Counted from the stretch's first letter, positions 45,595 through 59,297 are shown. The stretch is DNA of 64,000 bases from Rhipicephalus microplus (GCF_043290135.1 NC_134701.1:63399002-63463001); one strand, 5' to 3'. The notes: generated by a model from the sequence alone, not told the origin. Numbers and translations: made by a program.

Positions 45595-47500
45595 CACGAG
45601 GAAGGTGTGTGGCAACAACTGCTACTGCAATGACAGTGTTGTGACGAGCAGGTGAACCGGAAAGCACACATGGATGAAAGCACGGCGGCGAGAGATGCCT
45701 TACAGTAGCATAAGGCAGCGTCGTTTTGGCTCACTTCTTCCTCCCAACGGAACCCCATTACAGAATATTTTATCAAATATAAAAGTCTCACATTCAGTAT
45801 GCTTGACTGATTCCTTCTTATATCTGCTATATACTTCAACCCGATTCATTCTGACTGTGTTTGTATCCACAAAACAACGGTGCCTATAATTCGCGCCACC
45901 CAAGGTTCGCGGCTTGTAGACAAAAAAAAAGGAGGTGAGGTGAATGAAGGCGAAAGCACCTTCGCACCTCCTCACGTTGGTTACCGACGTCTGCAACCGC
46001 ATGCAGCTTTGCTTGTTGCTGCAAGGTGATGAATTATTGCGACAATCGTAGGCGCTACTTTTCGTTGTCTTTTCTTGACGATAACTGCAGAAAAAAATTA
46101 TAATAAATTATCGGGTCGGACAGCATTCACTAATAATCTTGTGTCACTGCCACACAATGTTAGATTGAAGTTGTGAATCTCACTAATTGTGTCATTTCCA
46201 CTTTAGTACAAGAAAACCTTTGTGAAAAAACAAACAAAGCACGTTATACTGTGAGAATTTGACTAAATGAACTTTCTGTGCCCGTAGGTTGATAGCTAGT
46301 TAATGTTAAAGATTACTGAAAGCACGGTAGATGATATCTTTCAAATTGTTCATTGTTAGGAAACTACGTGTGATTCTGTAATAAAATGGGCTGCTATTGT
46401 TTGGCAGTGGAAAAAGTTGCATCATTTTACAATGAATGCTAAGGAGTTGACATTCTTTCAAGGAGTAATTGATTATACATCTGCGCAAGCCGCAAATAAG
46501 TGCATATGATTTATGATATGATTTCCTTTATGTTGTGTCCTCGTTTTCTCCCCACGAACTTTATTAAGATGCATAGATTGAACGCTTCTTTACTTCATAT
46601 ATTTGGACACACAGTGCATTGTTAGCGTGTTAGGTATGTTTTCCTTAAGTAGGTGAGATGTGTTGAAAACAGTCACCATCAGTGTTACACTCACTGACGG
46701 AAAGAAAAGGGTGAAGTGAATTGCAGAGAAAATGATAGCTGTGTGAGATGGCATCAATATATGCTTTAACAGTTTTCTAGCCTGTACAAAAAAAAAACAA
46801 GGACACACAAAAATGAGACAATATTACTTGTAGGAAGAAAGGATGTAGTTAGCACTTATTGTTCCCTACCTTCGAGTTTTTGTACGAGCTACAATAAAAT
46901 TTAAACATAAACAATCAGAAGCCCAGTTCTTAAAGAATAAACCACTTTCCGAACGCAGATATCACACTGTCAAGATGATGATAAGCAGCTGCTGTCACTA
47001 TACCCCATCTTCCCGTCTCTTTTGATTTTTACGGGTGATGCGACCACAGTGAAAGTTTGTGCTTAACAGTTTGCGCGTATCAGTTCGTGCTTAAATCTTG
47101 CGAGTAAAGCGGATCTTTGTAAAGAAGTCAGCGCTCGCGTATGTCCGCTCTTGCAGTGTCTGATTCGTTATTTTTAGGAACGAAACGTTATGAAGCACTG
47201 CGAACTAGCTCGATCTAGACCACTGAAGGTGCTTCTCACCCCTTGTAGACTTTCCAAATCCCACCTGCTTCACAATGTTACTCGCACATTCCCTTCTACG
47301 ACGGCGTACATGCTTGCTTAACCACTACAATCTAAGGCCCTAACCATTGCACTGAACACAGCAAATTGTTTCTTATGAACTGCGCAACTCGTTCGTTGAT
47401 TGTAAGTTATATTGGTGTGATGAAAAAAGATCAGCTTTCCTTTCATGCTATTTCTTTCCTACCAACCATTACAGACAGTCGGTCTGGGTGGCTTCAGGAG
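45595..47500. other. Arginine kinase intron, nothing recognised
   Basis: Intron between the exons at 47707 and 45520. AT-rich, with only short open frames lacking domains or exon-like splice borders. Confidence 0.45.
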
Positions 47501-47706
47501 TGAAACAAGCTTCAGTGGTGCCTCTGACGAAGCCTGCAAAAATGGTTTTAAAAAATGGCAGTGGCTGTTTCGTACATGACGAGCGGTACGTGTTCGTTTC
47601 ACTTGAACGCATCCCGTAAACGTTGTTTGATGCTAGGCGGAATTTCAATGGTCGTGCCCATTGCGACTCTTCAGTTGTTCAAGAGGGAGGATAGCGCAGC
47701 ACTGAC

Positions 47707-47933
47707 CTGCAGCGAGCGTCCACAGCGCACCCTGGTGGAGATGACAAACTCGTTCCTGGGGTCCACGTTGACCAGTGTGTTGATGTCGCCAAAGTCCGTG
47801 GGCGGGTGCTTGGTGCCAGGAGGGAAGCCCTTGTGGTAGTCATCGATCACCGGGTCAAACAGCTCAGCAAAGACCGTGTAAGACTCGGCGTCTGGTGCGT
47901 ACACGCCTACGCCGCTGTCCAGGTTCTCCACGC
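47707..47933 (-). CDS. AK: Arginine kinase exon with substrate loop and nucleotide-binding arginines
   Basis: 227 bp, in phase 1 and out phase 0, with acceptor attcttgcag and donor GTCAGT. It encodes residues 131-205: [14 protein letters not shown] (the guanidino-specificity region, short as expected for arginine kinase), then the [15 protein letters not shown] and HPPTDFGD segments, and STRVRCGRS near the end, which carries arginines that bind the ATP phosphates. All key positions look intact. Confidence 0.95.
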
Positions 47934-49135
47934 CTGCAAGAATTAAAGAAAGGAGGACGTGGGACCTGACATGTATCAGATCACTATATACAAGGTATAC
48001 GATAAATCATGAAAAAACTCATTTGCTACACGTATTTTTCTAAGCTAGAAGGCACAAACTGCCGACGCTTTGCGGTAATACGCAAAAGAGTGTTCCAATT
48101 TTTTTATTGTCAGTGTGAATGCAAGAGTACTATTAGATTAAATGTTCATGTGGAGAGAACTTGAAAGTCAGTGATTCTTTGTTTTTTTTGTAATATTCTC
48201 ACTGTGGTCATGGTGTTGCACTGATTATGGCATTTGGTTGCTGACCCTAAGGACGCAAGTTGAATCACACCCATGATAGTCTTTTTCGAAGAAGGCGAAA
48301 GAAGGTGCGAGTGCTGTGCGATTTTGTCGCACGTTATCCGATAATCATCACTACAGTAAGCCTCATATTCTTATCGTGGATTCGGTACGGAAACCTTCTG
48401 ATAATACAATAAAATGCACTTGGTCACTGGCTTTCGTGAAGCTGCCTTATGAAACTAAATATGACATAGTTTCTCACGCACTCGACTCAGGTGACCCAAA
48501 GGTGAAAGCAATATGTTTTCCACTGTTGTTTTTACTTCGTTGATAGAACTGATCATGCGCGCTGTGCTTGCTCAGAATTATGTTTATTGAGTCCTTTTGG
48601 ACTATTTTAATGCGCTATAGTTTCTAGGAATCTAGTTTACAGCACTTAGCAACATATTATTTCTTCAATATTGAGTTTGGTTGCTAGAATCATGACTCGA
48701 TGCAAGGATTGCATGTCGGTGGTATTGTATAGTTCGTAATATATTGTTGAAAAAATGAGAACTCTTGAGCTACTTTCTGCTAGTGTTTCCACTATAGAGA
48801 AATCGATTTGTGCCTTCAAAACACGTAAGGAGCCAAGATATAATATCCTATGCGTGAGGGTGAAGAAAAGAGCTTTAGTTGAGGATGAAAGAAACAAAAA
48901 GGGGAAAGGATATTTTGAGCGTTTCTTTTACCGCAACAGACACCAAAGTGGCTGTACGTTCGTACAACTATCGCACACCCGCCCATGAAAGCTAGCGTCG
49001 CTGAGGTGCAAGCGAATCACTGCTTCATACTTCCAACACATCGCACCTTGAGTGCAAATGCTTATATGACTTTTTGGCGTTCGCTTAGTGAACAGAAAAC
49101 CAGAATTGAAGTATACATTTAATTATTATGCTTAA

Positions 49136-49372
49136 TCCGCCACAGTGGTCTGGTGGCTAAGGCACTCTGCTGCTGATCCGCAAGTCATGGGAGCGAATAT
49201 CGGCCACGGTGGCCAGGTTTTCGATAAAGGAGGAAACGCTTGATGCCCATGCGTTTAGATTTAGGTTCACGTTAAAACAGCCTAAAGGTCAAAATTTTCG
49301 GAGCCCTCCACTGCAGTTTCTCTCATAATCATAGGATGGTTTAGGGACGTGAAACCCCAACGATTATTATTG
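49136..49372 (+). mobile_element. Ruka-like SINE, near full length
   Basis: Plus strand. It starts with an A-box-like head (ggtctggtggctaagg, near 49145) and a B-box-like region (gagcgaatatcgg, near 49190), then the shared body (cggagccctccactgcag) and gggacgtgaaacccc before an ATT-rich tail. The copy is diverged. A weak duplication (attattatgctt / attattattgtt) may flank it. It lies in the intron between exons 50209 and 47933... that is, upstream of the 50 kb junction region boundary it is 3' of exon 50420-50209. Confidence 0.72.
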
Positions 49373-50208
49373 TTATGGTTGTGCAGTCTGAAATTATTGT
49401 GTAAGAAATCTTGGCCATCGTTTCTATAGATAACAAAACATCAACGATTCTTTGAGCTGGTGACAGGTATTGCAACAGCACTGCTTTCCATTCATATGAC
49501 TTGCGTTAATGCTTGTTTTGTTTACCCATTCCGACGCGTCTTTTATCCTCAGCTAAAGGTGGCTGACATAGTACAAGGCCACCGAAGTATGATTTCCGCT
49601 TTTCCTGAATCGCTAACGTATTCAATCGGGTCACCGAGAATCGTACGACTATAAATAAAGCACATGTTACCGCGTCACGTTCTTGTGTTGGCGGTCTTGT
49701 TGATGATGACGATATGAATATATTAGACCATCTGTTTTACCACAGCCTATCACGCTTGGCGCATTCTTAAATATTCATCTGCGCCATGCGCGTAATGAAT
49801 ATGACCTCTGTGTTTATCGCAATTTTCGTAAAAAGGTACATTTGTATGAGCAATGAAGCTTTTAAATATATACTAATGTGTGCTGGTAGTCAACCGCTGA
49901 TGATGTTTTCACGGATGTTCCAAACAAAAATTCACATGCGATCCCTTGAGTATATACACATGCCAGTGAACCAGGTGCCCTGATGTTGACGTGAAATATT
50001 ACTCGTTGCGGCTGATGGCCAAGTCGCTCTTCACCTAAAAATTGGGTGTACTTGCAAGAGTAACACTACTTCAGACTCTTGAATGTATTAAAACACTTGT
50101 AAGTGAGATAACGCATTCAACACACGATAGATTAGGATGACAATTCGCGAAGAATTGCCGTGAGAATGTTTTCATGGAAGCGTGAAACTAAAGTGTGCAA
50201 TTGCTCAC

Positions 50209-50420
50209 CAGACTGAATGACATCCAAAAGCGTGGCACCCATGGCAGTTTTGCGAGTCTTGAGCTTGTCAAAGACATCCTTTGTGAGGTACTTCTTCAGC
50301 AGGGAGTGGCAATTGCTGGCACCTTGGAGCTTCTTGAAGTCTGCCTCCAGCTTGTCAAGGGTCACCTGATCAACCTTGCCATCTTTGCTCTTCCCTTGGC
50401 CGCCATGAGAAGAAAAGCTC
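50209..50420 (-). CDS. AK: Arginine kinase exon encoding the conserved N-terminal domain
   Basis: 212 bp, in phase 2 and out phase 1, with donor GTGAGC and a good acceptor ctgctgtccctcctag. It encodes residues 60-129: a short polar lead ([15 protein letters not shown]), then [17 protein letters not shown] and [16 protein letters not shown], the all-helical N-terminal domain of phosphagen kinases. In ordinary arginine kinases translation starts at a Met directly before V-D; here that codon is AAG (Lys). This transcript therefore needs an upstream start. One option is the exon at 59490-59298. The other is the in-frame ATG at 50464-50462 if the acceptor is not used, which would give a short lead beginning MLSDTRATE. 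Confidence 0.93.
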
Positions 50421-51450
50421 CTAGGAGGGACAGCAGATTCTGTTGCACGGGTGTCGCTCAGCATTACAAGAGCTGTGAGGCAGTTAGAAAGACACCGGCT
50501 TGCGCAGCAAAATATAGTCCCAGATATAAGTGCCATAAAATTGACAGCGTTGCTAAAATATGTGTTTCTTGGGTTTGCGTTACGCCACATTTACACAATG
50601 TATGTATATTTTTTATTCATTTCTCATGGATTTAGTTATTTGTGTCAGTTACCACCAGTAAATGTGGTTACAAATCAACGTGGCAGCCCCCATGTAAAAG
50701 CGACCTCCCGCTGGGATCCGAATATGCTCTTGCTACACGTCCGCTGTTTTGAACTCAGTAAATAAATGGTGAAGTCAGCCATGGATTTTTTTAATGTTAC
50801 TCTGAGGATAAAACAAAGATAATTATATTTGCTGGGTGAGTCTGAGTGCCATAGTGAGTCTGAGTGCCAACATTTCGTTGCCGCACTATGGCACCAATCA
50901 CACAGCGTCAGCACTGCAATGAGCCTTATGTCGCCTATATACATGCATTCAACACCCTAGTGTTCCTGCGTCAGCTGAATGTTGACTGACCAGACTTTAT
51001 TTACATAGGAGGAGCGAAGTGCCATGATCACTACCACGAAAACTATTTCTCTGCACGTTCTTAAAATACCACACGGAACTCACATATTTCCTTAAAAATG
51101 CCGCCGGCATCTTTTCACGGATGAACTCAAGTAAATTCGTCGCAAATTGAGAAGTGAATCACGTTAATGTTGCATATTTGAGTATGGTTCGAGAATGCTT
51201 AATCAATATTTCGTTTTTATTATTCCTATTTATTGAATGAAGGAGAAGCGTTGCCTTCAACGTCAAGCGAAAACCAAGCAAAGATGCCCTTGACTGAATT
51301 CATGACGCGAGGTCCAGTGCCCGCATATACGGGGTGGCCAGTGAATGGTTGTGCTGTACTAGCAGTTGTTTTAGGGGCGACGCTCCTTAAAGCGGCACCC
51401 ATTCATCCCTTGTCGTAGTCGTGCTGCGTAACCAGTTACGCTTTCACCTG
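50421..51450. other. First arginine kinase intron, 3' part, nothing recognised
   Basis: AT-rich sequence upstream of the N-terminal-domain exon. It contains an alternative in-frame ATG at 50464-50462 but no other coding sign. Confidence 0.4.
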
Positions 51451-51454
51451 CAAG

Positions 51455-51600
51455 GTGGTGCTGATGGGAGATTTCTCTTGTGCGTTGTTCGACAATAAAA
51501 AATTCTCAGCGTGCGCGTTAACTAAAAGCTGACATCTCCTGTCTCTCACTCCATATTAGCAGCCATTGACATGTACATTGAGCACTCTCTGACAAGAAAG
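51455..51600 (+). repeat. Interspersed repeat family R3, copy 2
   Basis: It matches 29786-29935 (ttgtgcgttgttc, ttctcagcgtgcgc, taaaagctgac, cctgtctctcact). Confidence 0.55.
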
Positions 51601-51869
51601 GGTTGCTACGACGTACTCGCTGGGTGTAACCTCTTTGGTTTTAGAAAGGTTTAGCGAGCATTGGGCCGCAGTGCCATGAATAAAGTGAACAAGTAGATAC
51701 CATGAACACGAGGTGGTTAAAGGTGGGAAGTAGACACGAAGCTCAAGCCGTAAGAAAGTGCGCGTGTGCCACCTCTCACTTAGTCCTTGAAATGTCCACT
51801 GGATGGCGGTGCTTCTATATGCGGAATATATGATGAAAACAGGCGAGATGGTGGTACTTGGAATGTTGA

Positions 51870-52070
51870 CTAGGTGGACGAACGGACACACAGACAGATG
51901 CATGGACGGACGCACGGATGGCTGCACAGACGGGTGGATGCATTGATGGACGCAGGGGCGAATGCATGGACGAACGCAGGGATGAACGCACGGACAGGCG
52001 GATGGACCCACGGATGGTCACATAGACGAACACATGGACGGACGGAAGCAAGAACGAATGGACGGACGAG
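51870..52070. repeat. GGACG/GATG-type minisatellite
   Basis: About 200 bp made of imperfect short units around gacggacg, gcacggatg and gatgaacg. It produces open frames in several frames on both strands (repeating Val-Arg-Pro-Cys-type and Asp-Gly-Arg-type strings), which are not genes. Confidence 0.75.
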
Positions 52071-52204
52071 TGCTTCGCCCCACTCACAAGCGCTCACCCC
52101 GTGGATATGCTACCATTTTTTTTACTAGCAGACGCTGCTTGCGTCAGCTTTGCAAGACGAGAGAGAGATTGTGGTTATATCAGAAGAAAAGAAAAGAAAG
52201 GTGC

Positions 52205-52520
52205 CGACCCGTAACTGTCTCTCCTTACGAGGACACCTCAACAGGTCAGCAGAGGAATGGGATATGGGGAATAAAAGATATAGAGAGAAGGAAGGAGGGG
52301 TAAAAAGAATAGAAGGAAAATAGACGGAGAAGAAGCCGCCAGCCAACGAGAGGAAAAAAGAAGGAGATAGGAAAGTGGGGATCCGGTCGAAGCAGTCCAA
52401 GGGCGGGGTGCCACAATGCGAGAGCTGCACGGCATCAGGAGACCGCGGAGGGCGAACCAGTCGGCGGGAGCTACGCTGAAGTCGGAGATCGCGAGGGCAC
52501 AACCGTCCAGCTTGAAATCC
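52205..52520 (-). repeat. Interspersed repeat family R1, copy 3
   Basis: The longest copy of the family also seen at 10739-10980 and 18850-19105. Shared segments include gaggacacctcaacag, gatatagagaga, aggagataggaaa and gcatcaggaga. The minus-strand frame at 52700-52125 covers it but has no known domain. Confidence 0.65.
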
Positions 52521-52799
52521 TCCGAGCGAATCCCAAGACGAGAGAGGAGGATGGACAGCGACAGTTTCGGGCGTGTATTCTTGGGCCGGCACGCGGCTCG
52601 AGACGCCATGAGTAGGGGTGTGGACGGCACCACCGCTGACGCCGATGCGCGACATCGTGCTGTTAAGACACGCTCCGCATTTAACAACCACCTTACTCAA
52701 TTCCAGCCAATGATATTGTTACGAGACATGGCGCATGAGCGTGCCATGGCAAAAGAAGAGATGAAGAGGAGGCTGGTGTTCTTCACGAGATTATGACGG

Positions 52800-54339
52800 T
52801 AAGTCAGGGGCACCGTTGCTTTTTAATTCTACTAATATACTACTCGCTTCTTTCTGTCTTGCGTATCGTGAGTCCCAGTGGAAGTCGGTCCGATTGTGAA
52901 AAAAATTTTGATGAGCCCGAGTCCGAGTGAGGCGTAAGGACAAAATGTATTTAATTTGTGAGTCAGCAGTGCCACGTCAGTATTAATTAAAAGCGCTTCG
53001 CCGCTGTATCTTTTTGTTGAACATGAAAGTTGTGGTCGTAAGGTGACCATGATTCTTGTTTCAGGGTTTTGTTGCATGCTCACTGGGAGTAAAGACGCTA
53101 ATGAAAAGTTTTTCACGAAGGTTCCGGCAACTTCCGTATCACCTTTGTTTTTCGTAAACTTTGCACCGTGAAAATGCGTTAGGAACGTGGCACGTGCACT
53201 GCTCCATCCGACAGCGCACGCAACACCCGAAAACAGTGAACACCATACAAGGAACGCCACGATGGAGCTCGGGATCGCAGAGCGCTAGGATGAGCAAAAG
53301 AATAGCACGGCAAAGTGCCATAGTAACTCATATTGGTTGCTGCTAGTCATTTAAAATCGTCATGTTTCATATGAAGTCCAAATTCACAAATTTCCTCCAC
53401 GCATCTTTATGTTCTACCCACGGGTAAACGTGCGCGAGCAAAGTCGTTCAACGTGGCTGAAGCAGAGGTCAAACGAGCTGGCCCACTTCCGTCCTTCGAA
53501 GGGCCCGTGAGATAGCATTGCCCGCGTGTCATGCCTGCCATTAAGTGCTCGAGCAGAGAGAAAAACATGCCGCCTGTAATAACCGAGCTTAGAGCAGCGT
53601 AGAAAGCAGTGTGGGCGTGAGGAGGGAGTCTCATTACAGAAGTGACGGCAAACTTCGATTCTAAGGACGCGATCTCGATTGCTGGCGCACGCGCAATAAT
53701 AAGGGCGTGTATCATTAGTTACCTGTTGTATTTTTATACGTGCAACGCTCCCAACGCAAAGAGACTCTTTGAGAAAAATATTCCTCTCAGGAGCAGCCGT
53801 ATTTTTCTACACCAGCGTTTTGTAGAGTTTTAAGACATTGTATGAAAATGAGCTTGAAGCTAGCCTTACTTCGCATATTATTACAATTTGCTGCCATCAC
53901 AGTCACTGCTTCATCCTGACGGTGAAACTGAGATGTTTAAAGCAATTTCAAAAACACAGAGTCTTCCGAGAGGAGGGAGAAGGAAGATATTCATCATCAA
54001 TCTTGAAGAGTGAAATTGAAACAGATCGTGCCTGGCGTGGTCAAAGCGTGCGGTGTGGAACGACGAAACGGCACGTGACATGGAAGTGGCTACCTTTGAA
54101 CAAAGGTGCGACAAAGGAAGTCGGGTCGAAAAAATTGGCAATCTTTCTGAAACACAGACCTCACTTTTGCCTGCTATCGATGATAATGACATGTTTATTT
54201 CCTAATCTATTGAGCGGCACGCGAAATTATTTCGCCTGTGTGCAAGAAGCACCACCACTGTGGTTGCCCTTGAGTATTATACTTCCCAAAGAATGATTGA
54301 TACTGTAGATTTTTTTAGTGGAGGTCGAAAGAAAGGGAT
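52800..54339. other. First arginine kinase intron, middle, nothing recognised
   Basis: One open frame of 152 codons (53838-54296, plus) has no recognisable domain or splice borders and is probably chance. Confidence 0.4.
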
Positions 54340-55471
54340 GAGCACCACAAACGGCAGATCCCACGTACAGTGGGGATCGATGGTATGCGAAGCACGAATG
54401 AGAAAGGTTTATCAGCATCGCACACATTGTTGCGCACAAGGTTACGAGGCGGATGTAAAGTATGCCATACATGACTTTCATCATCATGATTATAATGTTC
54501 GGACACGTCATTTACCTTCGTCGTCTATTGACATAACGTGAAACCAAATTCGGTACATGTGGAGCTAGCGAAACGGCCGGGAGCACGTTATGAGCGTAGC
54601 ATGTAATCATGTTTCACATGACATACATGTTAGGATTATCACGTTGGTATGTGTCATTTACCTTTGTCGTTGATTAACGTTGCGTAATACCAAATTTGGC
54701 ATAGGTGAAGCTAGCGAAACGGCCGCGAGCGCATATGAGTGTGGTATGTTGTCAAACTCTAACATGACACGCATGTCAAAATTATCTTGTTTGCAGCAGT
54801 CATGTACCTTTGCCATCTATTCACACCAAGTTATACCGAATTTGGTATATGTGAAGCGAGCCAAACTGCCCCAAGTGCATCATGAGTGTTCTATGTTGTC
54901 ATGCTCTTTACATGACACGCATGCCATGAATATCATGTTTGGAAGTGTAATTTACTTTTGTCGTCTGCTCGCGTCGCGTAATAACAAATTTGGTATATGT
55001 GAAGCTAGCAAAACGGCCGCATGCATCATGAGCGCGGCATGTAGTCATCTTCTTACATGACTCGCATCTCATGATTGCCTTACTTTGGACATGTCATTTA
55101 CTTTCGTCGTCCATTCTTGTCACGTAATATCAAATTTGGTATACGTGAAGCTAGTTAAACGACAGTGAGCGCACCATGAGCATGACGTGCAGTCATGGCT
55201 TACAAGACGTGCATGTAATGATTTGCACGTTAGGGTTTTTCACGGTCCCCATGGAGTCGTGTATAACCATACCAGTTTTGCAGTACATGTGAACGAAACT
55301 ACTGCAAGAGCAGCAAGACCATGAAATTTATATCATGACACTCATAACATACATATTATGATTTTTATGTTATGACTTGTCAAATAAGCTAATCATGCCG
55401 TCATATTATGCCTTGCGAATTTTGGTGTTATTATATGGAAGTGGCCAGGAGAGCCAAAAGTCGTAGGAGGC

Positions 55472-55557
<86 letters not shown>

Positions 55558-55600
55558 CGCTCAAAGGCGCCGACGTTCACTAAGAAATGCTTCGCATTCA
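54340..55600 (+). repeat. Composite element: leader, units of about 147 bp, (GATA)n, tail
   Basis: A leader at 54346-54420 (shared with 12915-12990) is followed by at least five tandem units. The landmark aaattt-gg occurs at 54546, 54692, 54838, 54986 and 55132, so spacings are 146, 146, 148 and 146 bp. Two more diverged units follow near 55280 and 55420. Each unit carries gtgaagctagc-aaacggcc and catgacacgcatg-like segments. A (GATA)n tract follows at 55473-55557, then cgctcaaaggcgccgacg and a short tail. The parts look like one unit that moved together. Confidence 0.7.
55473..55557. repeat. (GATA)n microsatellite
   Basis: About 21 perfect tetranucleotide repeats at the end of the array of 147-bp units. 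Confidence 0.97.
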
Positions 55601-55699
55601 ACAGTACGCGCAAAAGTAAGACAAGTGACATGGCACAGCTTCTCGCGAAGACATGTAGCCGCGGTAAGCCATCATTCAAGTTTCGTCACTCAGTTGTGG

Positions 55700-58600
55700 C
55701 GAATAATTCCGGTATCATGTTTCGTGCAAGCCTTGTGCGATCAGGTCCAGTTTCACACTTGAAACTCGAGGAAGATATATATGGTACGTGAAACTGTAGT
55801 GTTTAGGAAAAGAGGTTGGCACGCAATACAGCTTTGTAATATAAAGACCTGCTCTTAAGTCAATAACTAAATATTTAACTGACTAGCATTTGGCAATTAG
55901 TCACAATAGCGCCATCCTAACTGCCGCAAAATAGTTTCCGTCCTATATTGAGTAAGTGTGCGAAAACGGCAGGTGCCTTTGTGTTGTATTTTTATTTAAA
56001 AATGTAAATCATTTGAGAAAAATAAAACTACTGTATGCCAATCTCGAGAAGCAATGTGCCACGTTTCCGAATGTGCGACCACTTTTTGTATGAGCTTTGT
56101 TGTATATCTAAAGCACCGTAATGAAGATACACTTCATTCTTTCACGGAATAATCGTGAACCATCAGTTCTGGGGCACAATCAAGTCCACCACTTACCATG
56201 CCCCCACAGTGAAGGGTATCACGGCCTGCTTGAGGAACATACGAGAAAACATGGTGCCACTTCAGTTGATCCTGCAGAAGTAAGATGGGAATTAAGCTTA
56301 GGGGCACTGATCGTGTAGTGCTTATTGAAAGTGAGTTGAACTGATCAGTTGAGTGCTCATAAGCGGTATTGCGAGTTAAAATTGCTTATAGGCAGGATGA
56401 TACAGCTTAAAAAAGCACGACTAATGCTAAGCCGCTGGCGCAAAAGATTTCAGGAGAATTTCTTGTGAGGTGTTCTATGCGTTGAGAGACAGTTGCTGCT
56501 TCGAGTTTACTTACATTCTTTAACTTATAATTACATAAAATGGTCACCTAGCCATACCACCTTGTTTTCTTAGCTCTGTCATACAAGATTGCCCTAATTC
56601 TAGAAGAGAAGGCGTTCATAATAGGTTGTTTAGGGCATGAATAAATTTACGGCATGTCTCTGCTTCTTCAGTGTTGAGCTGACGCTGTTGCGTGAAGCTT
56701 ACAGGGCCTTGTGGTTGTTGGAAATGCATTAGAGTAGACCTACAGAGCAAGGACATAGGGACAATAAGGGGTTGTAATGTAATGGACAATAATTTTTCAT
56801 GGCTTTACCAATATGCCACTCTTAAAGCGTTAAGCTATTATACCTAGACAGAAAACTCACTTGTGTTGTCTACAGGAATGCAAATAAGATGCTTTACCTT
56901 AGGAGACCAGAAACGGGTCATTGACGTTATGGCGCATGACAGCATTGCTCCTTACAAACAAAAAGCCGCAATAACCACGAAAGTGAGCCAAGGATATGGG
57001 GTCTAAAAGCAGGAATTTCACATAACTTAAGTCGCAACAAACTGTCAGCTAAAAACAGCGATGTTTTGTGCATAGCACAATGATTAGGTTGCCATAAAAG
57101 CAAGAGCGTGCTTTTCTAATCTATGTACTCAAGTTGCTTTTCTTGAATGGTTAATGGGGTAAGCCACAAATAGGTGACTGGCTCGTTGAGCTTATTTGAA
57201 CTATCTGTGAAACTTGGTGATGAACATTCTAGAGTGAAAATTGGTATTTGCAATATTGAAGTAATTGACATGCTGAGTACTAAGAAACACACGAAACAAG
57301 GAAATGCAAGTTATTAGTAGTAAAGAAATGCACACCAAAAGGAACATGTTTCCAGAGAGATGCACTGCATGAGCAAATGTATTGGGTGCATCCCTGAAGC
57401 CGCCTATGAGAAAGCAACATCCCGTACCTATTTGACAGTAAAATCAATGTGAAAATATAACGCCATCACAGCATCGTGCACAACTTGTGAGGAAAGTGAT
57501 GCGTCCACCAACATAGGTCTGGCTGCAGAGCATGTTCACTGTACACAACTACTGCGTGCAAGTCATCCAAAAAAACATTCTTTACCCCCGTGGCCCTTTT
57601 ATTTTTGTCAAGATGCAACTTTTCCCAAATGTAAACGCATACTACTTTTCGGTATGAAATACATCATGAAAGTACCGCATCTGGCTAATTCCACATTTCC
57701 CAGAGAGCAACTTGTTAACGAACGCGTTAAAAGAATGGGAAAACACTGGAGGAATGTGCACCTATCAATGAAAGTTTCCCACTGAAAGACGCCTACATTA
57801 CTATGCGAGGAGTGCATTAACCATTTACAAGGACAGACAACTGCATACTGGACGTGTGCTAATTTTACGTTTTGTGATGGTTTGATTCACATGCATATTC
57901 GGTGGTGGTAACTTTGGCGTTTGATAGAGTCATCAGGTAAAGGAGTTTGAAGAATAATCTCACATTGCAGCGACAGCACATGGTGGTTATTCTTTCACGA
58001 AGCCTGGTAGAGACGGCAAAATAAATGCATGGGCAGTGTTCTGTCATGTGAAGTCTGTACCATTTAATACTAAACCATTGGGTAGGTTAACCTTTTAGTT
58101 TTGGTAAACGAAATGAAATCAAGGCATGGGGCACCACTTTAAAAAAATGCATGTTTGCTGATGAAATAAAGACTCACTACAAATTCACGGCCACAAAAAC
58201 TTGCATATTTTTCACAACCCCTACATGTGAGTAAGCGTCGTGATAAACGAGTGAATGGTGGCCTAAAAAATTCAAGGGACAGTGGAGACCACCAGACAAC
58301 TATGAGAAAAACACTTAACATAACTAGCAATATTTGCGCATATCAAGCAAATAGTATACAAGCATATAGTTTAGAAAATTACACTCTCATGAAAATGTTA
58401 CACTACACGAAACCTGATGCCAAAATTCATGTGTAAACTTATTGAGACAGAGAAGACTGCTATTTACTTAAACATTGCTAATATGATTAGGCTGACGACT
58501 ATTCACCATGACGTGACCTTCACGGCGTGCGACCTTGAAACAGCACTGTTTCTTTTCATAATTAAAATAGTAAACCGTTCACACTGAATAATGTATTGAC

Positions 58601-59297
58601 GCTAAAATCATTCATGGTGCGATTTTAAAACAAGCGTATTGTGACAAGCTCTTCCTACGTGACCTTCACAAACTTGCCAGGATTAGCGTAATCACTCTGA
58701 CAAGTGTCTTATGGCGATATGACAACATGAAGCTTTTTTTAGGTTTTGTCGCTCAACTTCTCATTTTCGGTTTGGTTCATTGGCTCTACAAAATCATTTT
58801 GCAACCCTTTACGCATTACGGTAGCGACAAGAGTCTAAATCATTCCCCATTCAAAAAGATTTGGTAAAAATCATGTCGCAGATTCGTTGGCCCAGTGCGC
58901 CTGTTAAAGATGGGCCTACCGCAAAACTTGGCCAGTTGTATGAAAGATGGCTTCTAATTCATGGAGTCCATTCCTGCAGAAGCCGTGAGCTTGTGCTTCG
59001 GCGATTTTCTAACTTCCAACAATTTCAAATATACTCTAGGTTACACGGTGCTACCAAAACACACAAACTCATCCTTAACCAGGCCTATCGACGCTGGTGT
59101 TGCCTAGAGTGCAGCTCACCTGTGCTGGCAAACAGCGGGGGAGGAGGCGTCACCGTCGACCTCGACTCTGTCACGGGCCTACAGGAGCGGCGGCTGCCTT
59201 GACGTGTCTCTGGTCTTAGACGGCGCGGCTGTGCCTCGGGCCAGGACCTCGCCCACGCGTCGTCGCCGGAGCCCGCACCCCCAGTGTTCGAGCACAC
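55700..59297. other. First arginine kinase intron, 5' part, nothing recognised
   Basis: AT-rich, with only short open frames. The plus-strand frame at 58861-59202 has no known domain. Confidence 0.4.

Noticed and set aside
51556..52128. Cys/Val/Arg/Pro repeat frames on both strands
   Set aside because: Translation of the GGACG/GATG minisatellite.
53838..54296. 152-codon plus-strand frame
   Set aside because: No recognisable domain; it lies in an intron and overlaps the start of the composite repeat. Probably chance.
55473..55557. CRISPR-like array
   Set aside because: Repeats in the window are microsatellites or contiguous tandem units without unique spacers; the DNA is eukaryotic.
58861..59202. 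113-codon plus-strand frame next to the candidate 5' exon
   Set aside because: No domain or supporting signal; its end runs into GC-rich sequence.
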